Shown here: piece by piece, positions 50,161 through 62,900 of the stretch
Numbering within the stretch: the stretch's first letter is position 1
Layout: each line of letters begins with the position of its first letter
Assembly (NCBI GenBank): GCA_003342815.1
Contig: PTEX01000055.1
Coordinates: 1,178,001-1,242,000 of the forward strand
Reading direction: 5' to 3'
Origin: Eudromia elegans
Lineage: Eukaryota > Chordata > Aves > Tinamiformes > Tinamidae
Length of the DNA: 64,000 nucleotides
Translations under genes and position numbers: made by a program
The notes under the pieces: model-generated
The model's input: the letters and a program-made list of their open reading frames with translations, nothing else
Databases searched by the model: none
What the model was told of the DNA's origin: nothing

Positions 50161-52672
50161 GTGAGTTAGTGCCAGCCATTTCATGAAATTACACCAGCAT
50201 TCAGAACAGAACAGCTGCTGCACCACACCAGGGGATACTCCTAATCTTTACTTACATGGCCACAAATAACTTCCGCGCTAATCCAGAGCAACAGCGCACG
50301 CATTTTATCTTTACCACTTTAAGCAGCTGTACCTTGCAATTAGTTAGTCTTGTCTGACGCTTTTTTTATTAACCTGCAATAATTCCATTATCACAACGGC
50401 TCATTACATCCTCATTGAATTAGACACTCCATAAGACACTATTTCTTCTAATATTTGAATTACTGAGACCATATCTAAAGCAGAGACATTTTTCCCCTGC
50501 CACACTTTTTTTCTCCCTATTCTTCCAATAGCGCTGAGTTTCCAAGTTGTGAGTCTGAAGCCAGAATAGACAGGCAGAGGAGCAACTCTCCAAGCTAACC
50601 CACGGGATACCCAGATTTTTTGTGGCTGGAGGAAGGGGGTCCCTTTTTTCCTGTTCTTTCCCTCTTGGGGCAGAGGTACTGCTGCATCAACCACTTACAA
50701 ACACCTAAGAGAAAATCTCTGAAAAGTTTGTACCCAGTAGGATTCTAGAGTCACAGAGCTTGGCCCTACAAAAGCTGGTGCAGATGCTAGGAAACAACAT
50801 GGGAACGTTGCTTACCCTGAGACTGAGGCTAGTACCTAAGCACAATGACAAGCCCTATGAACACAGGCTCCTCCATAGCTAGGAAAGTCAAGTCTAATCA
50901 CAAGGCTGAGATTTTCTTTTTTCTCCGGGATTAAAATGCTCACTTGACTTTGTGGCGTTTCAGTAGATGACTGATTTGCAATTGTAAAAATAGCAACATT
51001 AGGTCTCACTGTGTATATACACATCCCTTTTGACACCATGTTAACTATTATTTTCCAAAGAGTACTGCTGAGCAGTCATTCACATGTTAAGTACTGAACT
51101 CTGTATCACTTCTGCCTTTCAGTATTGCACTTGCATGCTATATATTTTCCACTTGTGTGTGCTATGTCATGGATCAGGAATTCATTTTTGCTACAAAGAT
51201 GTCTGGCTCCAAAATACCACCTTGCCTGAATTTTAAGAGAGAGACTTCTTTCCCTGACTGAGAATAGTTGGAAATAGAGCTATAACAGCATGCATAAAAG
51301 CTAAAAGAGGGGAAAAAATATCCCTTAAGCATCAAGTCAGCTGGAGATTCTTCACACTACTCTTCTGTACCAATTCCTATAGGATTTGCATTTTATTGTA
51401 GCTCAGTTCCTGCCTGTTTCAGGAAAAAAATTTGTAAACTATGATAAATTATTTTGTATGGCAAGATTTAGATTCAGGCCACAGTAAACTATATTAAATG
51501 AGATTACCTGAATCTTTTTTAAGAATCAGTAATTGAATTTATAGGTAGGACCTTAAAGGCTAATTTCTAGTGCCTTACTCACTAGGCTATCCAGCACTCA
51601 AATGACTTGCAGGGGACATACAATCACAGCTGGCTAATCCACATCAGTTTGTTTTTAAAAAAAATGTCAGATAAACAAATCAATGATGCTTACACACTGC
51701 AAAATTGGTTTCCTCTTAAAGGCTGACTGGATTTACACAGTTTACATGCAGCATAAATCCTGGTTTCATGTAATTTAGCAGGGATTCCGGGCAAAGAGGT
51801 TCTCCTGTCTCGTGTCAATTTACAAGACACAGGCTGGCCAGCAGAAATCCTATTTCACTTTGACAGATGTCTATTGAGGAGAAAAGGGGAGGACAGAGGA
51901 AAGAGCAAAGCAGGATTTTTGATGCTTGGCTGCAGATTGCTGCGACTGATCATTTTCCTACATCCACTTCTGCAGTTATCTCTGACTTTCCCTTTAGAGA
52001 CCCAAGCCATTCCCTGCTTTACTAGTTCCTGGTTTTCTGGTTACACCAAAAAAAGAAGTTTCCCTTGCCTATCTTGAGACACATTGGTGCTACATTCATG
52101 TAACAGGGTATTTTACCTATTCCCACTATGAAGGCTGTGGATTATTACCTAGTTTTATTTTCACTTGTTGTTACTTTCAGATTTTGATGGAGAGCAGGCT
52201 GCTGGAAAGTAACGTGCTTGAGATTGCTAGGACCCCTTCACTGGGGTGGTAACAAATCAGCTTACTAAACGTCTGAGAGCTACAATGCTCTTTTTGTGCA
52301 ATGGACACTGAATTAGAAGAGCTGTGATATAAAACTGACTCAGGTGACAAGCGCTTAATCAACCAAACCTCTGACAATCCAAATAATAGTGCCCTAACTT
52401 CTTTTCTGTAGCTGGGAAACATGATCTGAAGACAAACAAATGGTTTTGATAAAAAAAAATAAATACGCCTCAGTGTCAGTTTGTATTTTTCAGGCTTGTG
52501 TCTTATAGATACAACCGAATTGAAGGATAAGGCTAACATCTAAAGACAGACTGTGCATAATCTAAGAGGACATGTGACATTTTTGTGTTTCAGGCTAGTG
52601 CTTCGTGTCTGTGTTGCTCAGGAGGTTCTCATGTAAAAAAGTAAGATAATATCAATGACTACATCAATATTA

Positions 52673-52691
52673 AATAGATAAATAAATAAAT
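52673..52691 (+). repeat. AAAT tetranucleotide stretch
   Basis: About four units, with one changed base, in intron 7. Confidence 0.85.
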
Positions 52692-53245
52692 GGAGACAAA
52701 GGAAAACACAGTGAAAGCAGCTGAAATAAATGGCACGGGCAGAGTGCAGCAAACTGCTCTGCCAAGGAGCATTCTCATTTGGCCCAATCCACCACCACCA
52801 ATTACTCCGAGTTTCCTTATCTTAGATTTTCCAAGCCAGCTGGCCTCTATCTCTTGATAAAAGACACAGTAGTATTTCAGAAAATCACACATTAGATAAA
52901 GAAGAAACCCAGTGTTAGAAATAATTGCCTGCGTTTTTTTCTCCAGCTGAGCCAATCCTCCATCCAAATAGTTGAAAAGGTTGAACTTTCCAAGGTAGGT
53001 CTGAGCTATCCATCTCTATTGGCCACAGAAATAATAGGCTTGACAATATTGCAGAACTGTTGCTCTTAGCAGTACTGTCTGCTAGAAAACACTGGGAAAA
53101 TAATCTTTGGAAGGTCAGCAAGACCAAAGAAAGACTGGGTCAAAGCCTGCCCTCCACGACGCACACTGGATGCAGCACTTGTGGCACAACTGCAGCACCG
53201 AGTTCCTCAGCAGATGAAAGGCAAAAATAATCCAGTCCTCCTGTT

Positions 53246-53290
53246 TCTTCTTCTTTCCTCTTTCCTCTGCCTCCTCCTCCTCCTCTTTCT
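53246..53290 (+). repeat. CTC-type pyrimidine tract
   Basis: TTCTTCTTTCC-type sequence leads into a short CTC trinucleotide run. The opposite strand reads GAG and gives a run of Glu codons in a spurious frame. Confidence 0.85.
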
Positions 53291-53484
53291 GTGTAAAAAA
53301 TCTCTTTGATTTGCCAGAAGTGAGAGTAAGAAGTATATTATATGTGAATTGAAGAACTGGATCTAAAGAAATGATCATCTCCCCGAGTCCAGTCTCTGTC
53401 ACAGACCAATAGCAGATGCTAAGAGAAAAAGCTAAGGAAACAGGTGATAGTGAAACTCCTCTAGCTAGTGTGATCTCCATCAAT

Positions 53485-53665
53485 GCGAGACTTTGTCAGG
53501 GTTTCCTGAGGTGTGCAGGGCTCCCAAGGCCCGGCGTGGGCGTGCGGCATGCTGCAGCTCTCCCAGGTCATGCAGGGCCCATGCTGACCTGCTGCAGCCC
53601 ATCTCCTGAGGGTGAAACAGCCTGGCTGCTGCCCTCAGGTTTCTTGTCTGTGCCACAGCTGCAAG
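53485..53665. other. GC-richer patch in intron 7
   Basis: About 180 bp with CCCGGCGTGGGCGTGCGG and repeated CATGC and CTGCAG motifs. It has no identifiable gene or element. Confidence 0.35.
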
Positions 53666-56103
53666 AAAAGAGGATCTCACATTTATACAGCATCTGATCC
53701 ATAATAAACGGAAAACAAATCCCCATTTGTAGTTTAATATTTCATCTTAAGCCTTTCTTTTTTTCCGAGTCCCCTCTTCATCTCTGGTAGCTTCTCAGGT
53801 TGAGCTGTTTTGTGACTGAAAATCTCGGTTATGTAAAATATGCTGCATCTGCTGCATCTAGCTGTATAAAGGTGATACAACCTTTATTTCTGTTTGTTTT
53901 ATAGTTGAGCTGAAAGACTTGCTTTTGCTAAAAAAACCACGACTGTGCTAAACACCGGGCAAACATGCTGTATAAGACATATAGGCAGTTTAGTAGGTCT
54001 AACAGAGGCCAGAACCATACATGCATTGGTCCTACAGAATTCATGGCAGACTACTGTGACAAAAAAGGGGAAAAATGGGAAAACGTGCACACCTATGGAA
54101 AATCTGATAATTATGCTGATCTTCTCACTGTTAATGTCCTACCAAGTGCATGCTCTACAAAGATCCAATCCAATCAAAATCAAAATTCATTAAAAACCAC
54201 ATTTCATTAGCTTAATAAATTTGATCTGGAGTGTTCAGGAATATGACTTTTATTTTTCTTCCTCTTGAGAAGCACAACCCTTGCATTTCTGGCTCAAAGA
54301 AAAGTCCCAACTCCTGTCTCTTACACTTATTGAGCTTTATTTTTCTTTCCGAAATAGAGCAGAGCTGAAAATTTTGTAAGTTAAAAGTTAAGAAAAAATG
54401 CTTGAAAATGCAAAAGCCTACAAAGAACTAAATTTTGTGTGCCTCAGACACAAAACCAATTTAATCATATCCAACTTTGATGCTAGTATTATATATTGTT
54501 GAGACAAATCAGAACGTTATACCTTTGCCAGGATCTGTTTACACAAACAGTGATAATATTCTAATAATATTCTGATATTCTACTATCAGTTAATGCATAT
54601 GTATACACAGAGTATTACTATTTCTGTTCTTAGTAACATCTTTTCTATTCAGACTCCATTCTTTTCTTTTCTTGGAGCCTTTTTTTCCCTTGCCATAAAT
54701 CTCACACAAGCAAAAGAAGATACCACCTGCTGAGAATCTTGATTTATAATTAAACATGTCACCTTGCACCCAAATCTTATCGTTGTTTTTTTTCTTTAGC
54801 TTGCTATATTGGTTAATAGAAAAGAAAATATTTCCTAGTATGTTTGTATGCCATTTAGTTTCAATGAATTTCCCAAAGCACATTCTTCTTTTCCTGTTTT
54901 ATTAAATGAAGAATAAATAATTAAATAAATTGAAATCCCCTGCTAATATGCAGCTTGGATAAAAGACAATAACGAGGCACATTTTTGATCATGCAGTTGA
55001 CCATTCCTTTATGAGGCTTCTTACGTATCATCTTTTGATAATGCTTATATTTTAGACACATTCATGTCTGTGTCTCATCATTTTCCTAAATATATGTAGT
55101 ATCACATTGATCACATGCATTTTTTTTCACTATGTATTTAAAAAACCTAATATTCCAGGTTATATGACACAACTGATATCCCTATCAAATAGTGCTAATA
55201 AGGAAATTCACTACAATAGGCATCAAAAGTAAGCACTTGACTAGACGGTTGAGACTGGGTAGTACTGTTGGGGCTGAGATTGGATGCTTTTTTTCCTTCA
55301 CGCTTATCTAATATCTTAGTGTGATATCTGTGGAAAGGGAGTGCACATCTGATCGGCAGATTTTTTGGACTGTGATTCACAAAAATATTGTAAAGTAGAG
55401 CTGCAAGTCTCTTAAATAAAATTTAAGAAACTACATTTCTAGGATAAATCATGCAAATTCTATAGACATGCATTACTTTAATTTTAGGAATATGTGCTAT
55501 AATAGATAGGACTGTTTTACTGTTGTCTTACTAATGGAATCTAATATGTCCATAGGAAGGGCCGAAGTTACTCATAAGCCTCTCTACTCTGACTTTTGCC
55601 AATGCCCTGAGGATATAACCACAAGGCAGAAGGCTGAAGCAGTGCAAGAAAATTGCACATTCTTCTGAGCTATGGATACAATGACCAATGCAAAACTAGA
55701 ATTTTAATTACATCTCCTAGCATCGTATCTGTGAGTACAGCCTAAATGTATATGACACTGCCAAAGACCATTTTCCAGCTATACTTTACACCCAGAAGAC
55801 CATGGAGTTACTAGTCTGGAATTTGCAGGATGGAATTCAACAGTCTACAGTAGATTCAAATCTACATTGACGATGACAAGACAATGCTGCCATGTAATTA
55901 CCTTGGGAATGTCCACTGAAGCAAATGGCAATTGAAAGTTATAATATCTGGCTTTGAATCTTTAGTTTATGACATTGTGAGGAAAGAATAGAGTCACAGC
56001 TGCATAAAAATCAATTTCATATTTTCTGACTTTTCTCTGTTCTCTGCCAAAACCTTAACAATATTTAAATATGGCTCACTGCACAGTAATCCTTATATAA
56101 GCT

Positions 56104-56121
56104 AAAAAAAAAAAAAAAAAA
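56104..56121 (+). repeat. A18 homopolymer
   Basis: An A run just before the 14-bp duplication and CR1 copy at 56.15-56.48 kb. Confidence 0.95.
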
Positions 56122-56151
56122 GACAAGACGACAAGATCTTCCTCCCAGAAA

Positions 56152-56179
56152 ATCTTTTATGAGCTATCTTTTATGAGCT
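56152..56179 (+). repeat. Exact 14-bp tandem duplication
   Basis: ATCTTTTATGAGCT occurs twice in direct succession, about 60 bp before the start of a CR1 copy and 30 bp after an A18 run. Confidence 0.95.
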
Positions 56180-56240
56180 ATGATTCATGTATACTTTATA
56201 TGTATATAGAGAGACCAAAGAGATCTATAAATTTAAAACC

Positions 56241-56480
56241 AGGAAATTCTATTTAAACATAAGAAAAAAGAAGAAACTTTTTTACTGTGAGAGTGTTTAA
56301 ACACTGAATCAGGTTGCCCAAAGATGTTGTGGTGTCTCCATCTTTTGGGATATTCAAAATCTAACTGGATAAGGTACTGAGCAACCCGCTCTAGCTGACC
56401 TTACTTTGAGCAGAAATATCATTCTAGATGATTTCAAGATATCCCTCCAATCTCAAGTACTTTGTGATTCTGAGATTCTG
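56241..56480 (+). mobile_element. CR1 LINE 3' fragment, intermediate age
   Basis: This plus-orientation copy follows the avian CR1 3' consensus: a decayed form of the segment before TTTACTGTGAGAGTG, then AGGTTGCCCA, GTTGTGG-GTCTCCATC, GAGCAACCCGCTCTAGCTGACC, GATGATTTC and the terminal TGTGATTCTGAGATTCTG. It is more diverged than the two minus-strand copies and is antisense to PRKN. Confidence 0.92.
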
Positions 56481-56805
56481 TCTTGAATGCAGTATTGAAG
56501 TTTTGGCAATGTTCCTCAAGCAACTTAGAGATAAACTGGAGAACACTCAAAGGACAAAAATCAAAGTCCAGAAAACTAATGTCTGCATAACCTAAAGAGG
56601 AACTGACTAAGAGGGGACGTTCAGGTAGAAAGGGAATATTCATGAGAACGAAAATACACTGTTTTCAAGTCATTGACCTATAAGAAATAATAAGAATTTA
56701 AACAGTAGCCATAAAGATCCATGTTTGATACTAGGAAACCACAACTGGGATATAAAATCCCTGGAATATTTGATGTCCTTTTTTTCAGGGGTTTTTAAGA
56801 ACAGA

Positions 56806-56833
56806 TTTAAAACAAAACAAAACAAAACAAAAC
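56806..56833 (+). repeat. AAAAC pentanucleotide array (about 5 units)
   Basis: The same unit as the array at 37.2 kb, lying between two CR1-like segments in intron 7. Confidence 0.95.
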
Positions 56834-56867
56834 CTTCTGTCAAGAATTTCATGATCATAGCTAAGCA

Positions 56868-56938
56868 TGCTCAGGGTTAGCTTGTACATCAGATCTGAGA
56901 AGCCTTCTGCCTCTAATCCACCATTCTAAGATTCTACA
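56868..56938 (+). mobile_element. Possible CR1 3' tail fragment
   Basis: About 70 bp resembles the last part of a CR1: GGTTAG, GATCTGAGAAGCCTTCTGCC, then CCATTCTAAGATTCTAC in place of the usual CCATTCTATGATTCTA. It is short and diverged, so identity is moderate only. It lies 390 bp past the clearer CR1 at 56.24 kb. Confidence 0.45.
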
Positions 56939-59900
56939 CTAAATTATACATATATAGTAACACATACATATCTACACGAGGAAGCAGTTCATGAAGCAAA
57001 GCACATGATATTTATGTCTCATTGTGTCACACTGTTAACAGCAAATAGCATTAACAGCTGCTGCTTCATATCTGCTGCATGTAAGAGGAGAAGCTCTCAC
57101 AGGATTTACCTCAAATATATTAGGATATTATAAACCTAAGCATGAAGTCTTGGTCTCAAATTTAAGCTTTTTACTTCCGTATAGTCTAGATATTATGATA
57201 TGAATTAGCATTTTTAATTATCTTCATTATCTTCCTTCAATTGACAGTATCCTCAATGATGAGAAGACCCTTGTCCCTAAGGAAAATTCTAAGCAGATCT
57301 ATCACCCAAGATGTTTTGGAAAATCCAACTAATGGAGATAGCTGCAAGATCTGTGTTGAAAGTTTTTCATTTCTCTGTATTTCACATTTAATTCTCCTAC
57401 CACTGACATATTTTAGCATTTGTGCATCACACAGTGCATAAGATCTGAGAAGGAACCTGAATGAAGAGAGACATAACAGGAAGAGACGTTAAGACAAAGA
57501 GTACTTGCACCTTTCCATCCCTAAGTCCTAGAGCCAAATGGGCTAATTCAGCAGCCATCATGATTCACAGCAGCCTAATGGTTATTTTAATTTTTGCCAT
57601 TTGTACTATTTTTGGCACTCAGGGATTTTCTGAGAATGCCTTTAGCAGACACTTCTTTTCTACTCTACCTCTCTAGAGTCCCCAGTGGCAGTTCCATAGC
57701 ACTGTGCCATCAAACAAGGGAAATCTCAGCTGACTATTTAATGTCACCTCAGTTTTACAGTTTGATGAGGACATGGTTGTACTCCATGACAGCATGCCAA
57801 CACTGAAAAAGATAACAACAGTGCTGTTGTTGATGAAGAAAAGGTAAATAGAGATTACCCACTACAGAACTGAGCAACACAATTTTTATCCAGTTCTTAT
57901 CCATACAAAACATATGAGTTTACCAACTTCTGAGGACACTACTTTTTCAGTCTCTACAGAAATGGGCGTGTGAACATTTTTTGTAGGTCTAAATTGTCTT
58001 TCTGACTCTTCATGTCTATCACATACAGTTTCTTCTGCAGTGCAGTGCATTTCTGGATATGTCAGAGTAAAAAGGAGTTTACATATTTTCAGATGCTCAA
58101 ATGGTATATCTTTTCCAGATTATTTTGAGGAGTAAGAGTATAGTTACCTTTTATACAGTAAGAAAGATAAAGTGATTAAGCATCATGATGAAAGGATGTA
58201 GACAAGGTACTATCGTTGGGCTTCTGTCTGATTAATCACTAATGGAATCCTGCTCACAACACTAAGCCAATACATTAGTAAACAAATTGATCATCGTAAA
58301 AAGAAACATTCTTGGAAGGACTTATCACTGACGTGGAGGTCAAGATGCAATGTTAAATTTATAAGAGGGTTAAAATAAATGTATGATACGAAAATACCAA
58401 AAGAAAACTGAAGTTTGACCTTCCAATTTCCAAAGAAACAAAAATAAACATTTCCAACCTTGAGCCGGATGAGTACCCCAAGATTTTGACTGTGTGAACA
58501 CAAATCCTTATATTCAGAAGTCTGACTCTAACCAATAATACATAGCATGTGTGTGGAAAGAACTCCAGGGAGTTGTGGTTGCCTTGCAAGAGTTGTGGAT
58601 GGAAATAAATCAGAACTTTGCCTTATGTGAACTGGGATTGGATATGACCTTCATGCTGCAGACCTGTCAAGCTGTAGCAATGATGAATGCAATCAGACAG
58701 CCATTAGACACTGTTCTAAATTAGACACAGCAAAACCTATTGAGTAATGTCAAACAAAACAAAAAGCAGGACTGGAGTGTGAAAGGCCTTTAATTCCCTT
58801 TAGGTAAAATTCAAAGGACCTTGTAGCTTGCTGATTTGGGAAGGAAGACCTTGGAAGTGATAAGGCAGGATTATTGACCAAACATGGCTGAACTCTGTCA
58901 CAATCCTCAGAGGAGGTTTAAGATTACCACCAGAATGCTGTGGTTTTGGAAAATTTTGAGCAAGGAAGTTAAAATCATTTTGAAAGTTTCTTTTGCTCCT
59001 ATGTCAATAATACATAGAAGATTAATTCTTAAGTACTTAAAAGTTTCTTCAGTATCTATGAAGGACATTGTAACAGCAATTTCATATTATATATGAATAG
59101 AATCAATATGAACAGAAAGACATGAGACTGAACACTCCATCCTTAATCAAATTCATCTTCAATATTTTAATAGATGGACAAAAATACTCCCCCAAATCTC
59201 TCCAAACTCAAACTTGGATAAGTTTTTTGGGTGTATCAAAGAGTGGAATATATAAAATGTTTTACCAGACTATAAAAATGTCACTGTAACTGCCATTCCA
59301 GCTTGAGACTGTATCAGAAATATTTGATTTCTATCTTTCATCCCTCTGAATTTACGTGAAAGAAAAAAAAAGGACACATTTAGCAATGATGTAGGAGGAC
59401 GAGGCAATTCTTTGTCAGATCTCAGATTTTCAGCTTGTCCCTGATTGGAAGAGGTCTCCAGATTTTTTCACATGTAACAGAGAAGTTGGAAAAGTTGGTG
59501 GAAGTTTGAAATCATTTTGAGGAGAAATTTTGACTGGGATCTAAGTTCTTTGCTGTTTCAGAAGTAAAGGTCTGCTGTGTCCACCATGAAACTTGAACTA
59601 TCCCTGCCCTACTCAATGCTAGTACAAGCATTAGGATGGAATATACCACATTATTCCAAATGTCCCCAAGAAGACACAGCAACCTACCTATACCCTTGTA
59701 TTGTGATCCCCAAAGCCTACTGGTGGTTGTACATTGCAATGCTGAGCAGGACCACAGCAAGCTGACAGAGCTGCCTGCTTGCAAGGCAGAGGAATACCCG
59801 CAGCCTTTCAAAGACAGCAGGTAACCTAAACTAGGATGCATCAGAGTCTCTGTGGAGAGGGGTTTGGGGCAGAATCTTTCTCATTTGTACTTGAACTGCC

Positions 59901-62900
59901 TTAATCTTCTTTGAACAAATGGTGAAATATTGTCAAACTAGTCAGAACCCAGGCTGAAAGTGTGAGAATCTGGACTTGACTTTGCTTTTCTTGGCAATTA
60001 AGCTTGGATGAAGAATTATCTCCCCAAACGATATGTCTACCCAAAAGAGCTGTAGCAAGTCAAACTATATATGCTAAATCAGGACTACTATATTAATATA
60101 TTTACCTTGACAAAAAAAAAAATCAAGGGTATATGGGGGATGTATTTATTAGACATTTAAGGAGATCAAGACACAGAAACTATATTCAACTGTGAAATGG
60201 GCATAGACCTTTCAGTAGCAAATTCAGTGACACATTGCCTACTTCTGTATTAGTAAATGAAATAGAGTTGAATATGAATGTTATTCTGGGCCGTGCTTCC
60301 ATGTTCTATCCTAAACATGTCCTGTTTGGCAGCTGAGAGAGCTAGCACAGGCACAGGCTACTTTTGTGCCAGGTGGCCTTCACGTGCCTGGGCATTTTCC
60401 TTGCCACTTTTAACTCTCTCATATAAATAAATCATTTTTGTTCCTGTCTGCAATAAAATTCTCCTTCTTCCATTTAACATGACATATGAAAAGGTCCTGA
60501 ATGATTTACTTCTTTATTGACTATTGATAATGGCTAGTGAGATCACACAAAAATAGACCTGGACAGAACAAAAAAAAAAAAAAAAAAAAGCTGTACTCAG
60601 TATTAGCTTGACTTTGTTTTTACTGTATTAAAGGATAAGTTCTCGCTCTCTAAGCAGAAGCAGAATTAGGCCAGGATGGAATGATTTTGAAAACCCAATA
60701 CAGATGTGATGCTTATGGCTTATGGTAAAATCCTTTCAAAGAAAATTTCATCCCAAGCTAACAGTGGAAATCCAATTTGTTATCTGTCAATTCCTATTAG
60801 CATCTGACTTCCTACACCACATCACTTGTAGGGCTAAGAATCTCTGAAATTTACATTTCGGTCTATATTAGGCCCTCAGGATCAAAATATTACTTAAGAT
60901 TTACAGTAATTGCTAGGGCTGCAGGAAAAGAAATAACACAAATCACTTGATATAATAGAACTTCATGCGCACGAGCTGCTGTAGTAGCTTATGACTCAAT
61001 TGTTTTAATATTCCAACCCAAAGACTCCTATCAAAGAAATTACTAGTCCTAATAACACCGTGAATTACTGGCAGTTTACAGATTATTCATTTCAATGGAC
61101 ATAAGTTCCCTTTCCTTTGAGACCTTATGAACTTCAACTGTGGTAGATTTATAGCTATACTTTGGAAATCATTATTTAAATTCAGTTAGGACTTATTATC
61201 TTTCCTTAAAAATTGTTAACATTAAGTTGTCTATCATGAAAGATTTTTATTACGGATAAGAAATTTACAAGTTTAGCTTTACTAAGGGCTTCATTTCCAC
61301 TGGGCAGCAGATACACACCAATATCCAGACGTAAGCAATAGCAATGACTGCTAATTCCCAAAGAAAATGTAAAATGTAATATTTATTTAAAGCTTTCACT
61401 TCTTCTATTCCAGAGTTTTTAAATGCATATTTTATTGAAATTTAGCATATAAAACACTCACGAGTGTCAATGTAAAAGCAGCTTGTACACTTTAATTTTC
61501 CAACACTAGAGAAGTTCCGGGCTGTAGAAGCTCCAAAACAGACCAATGTCTCTCCACCAGCCATATGAAAGAGTGACCCTCTATACACTGAAGCAGTTCA
61601 GCTATTGTTCCCTTTCTAAAAAGAACAAAAGATTGAGCAGGACAAATGCTAATGCAGAGAACTACAGTGAAGGAAATGACCACAGCATTCACCACGGAAA
61701 AGCATCATGGTACTGCAACCAAAGGTGTTACAGAGGTGCTTGATGCTAACTAAGTGTGTGGGTGCCTTTGCTGACATGTTTGTGAGCAAAGCGGCAGATC
61801 TGGCCAGTTTCCAAATGGAACAAACAATATTTGTATGTGAAATATTTACTTTTGCAGCAGGTGCTCTCATATACATTTTCTGAAAAGCAAGAGGTCTGTG
61901 AGTTGCATATGAAGCAGTTTAAACAATGTATTTTTAAATAACATTTAAAGCCAGCTTTGTGGACATATTACCTTTTGAGTAATCTGAGTTTCCCATTTCA
62001 AAACTCTAGTCTCTGCTTTTTGTATTTTAACAGCTTTACATCCATGTCTTCACAACTTTTCTCTGACCTTTCCTGTCTATTAAAATTTGATGCTTAATCT
62101 GAACTCTTACTGAAATCTGTCATTCATTTCTTAATTTAAAAGATAGCCAGATCTGGACTTTCCTAAGGTTTACTTGAAACTATGAATGAAATGATGATTG
62201 TACTATGCCCCTACGTAACTCTTTAATTATGTAAAGACTGTTCCTAGATCCTTTAGCGGTGTTTCTCCTGTATTGTTTTATACACAACCTTATTGCTAAA
62301 TTTTCCTGGTTTATAGAACTTGATTTTGAAAAAAACCATAACATCTCCATAAGTAATCTCACTATGAACTGATGATAATGATTTCTCTCTTAACTCCACT
62401 TTAACTTAATTGTGCTCTGAGAACGCAAAATTTGGTAAAAAAAAAAAAAAAGCAGTTCTTTCAGTAACTGCACTTACTAGAAGAGGACTTTGTAGGAAAA
62501 TTACTTTTAAAATAAATACTTTAGATACAGGGTAAAGAATGTCTTTTTAAATGGTAAGTGTAAGCAGTTACATGCAAAACTCTATTATAAAAATTCTTGC
62601 AACATAATTAGGTAAAACATATCTCACACAAACAATCAAAACAATTTCAACTTGAGTAATGAATACTCCCACGACACTGCTCATAAGCCATACAAAGAAG
62701 TGGTTATTTAAAGCAGATGTCAGAAAAACGGAAAAAAAAAAAAGGCCTTAGCAATTTTCAGACAATTCACAAATATGAAGCAGATAGATAAACTTCTAAA
62801 AACAATTAATCTGAATAAATATGAATATACTAAGTTTGGGCTGCAGTAGAAGAGGAACAGATTTTGCCTTTACTTAAGAAATAGTTTCTTAAAGGCACAA

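Noticed and set aside
49777-50226. 149-codon minus-strand frame.
   Set aside because: It depends on a GC-rich patch where stops are rare, and an opposite-strand frame overlaps it. No recognisable protein.
51480-51600. Weak MIR-like similarity around GTGCCTTACTCACTAGGCTA.
   Set aside because: Only one short block fits and the rest of the element could not be followed.
53115-53483. 122-codon minus-strand frame with runs of Glu and Lys.
   Set aside because: The acidic run is the CTC/GAG simple repeat read in frame. It is not a coiled-coil protein.
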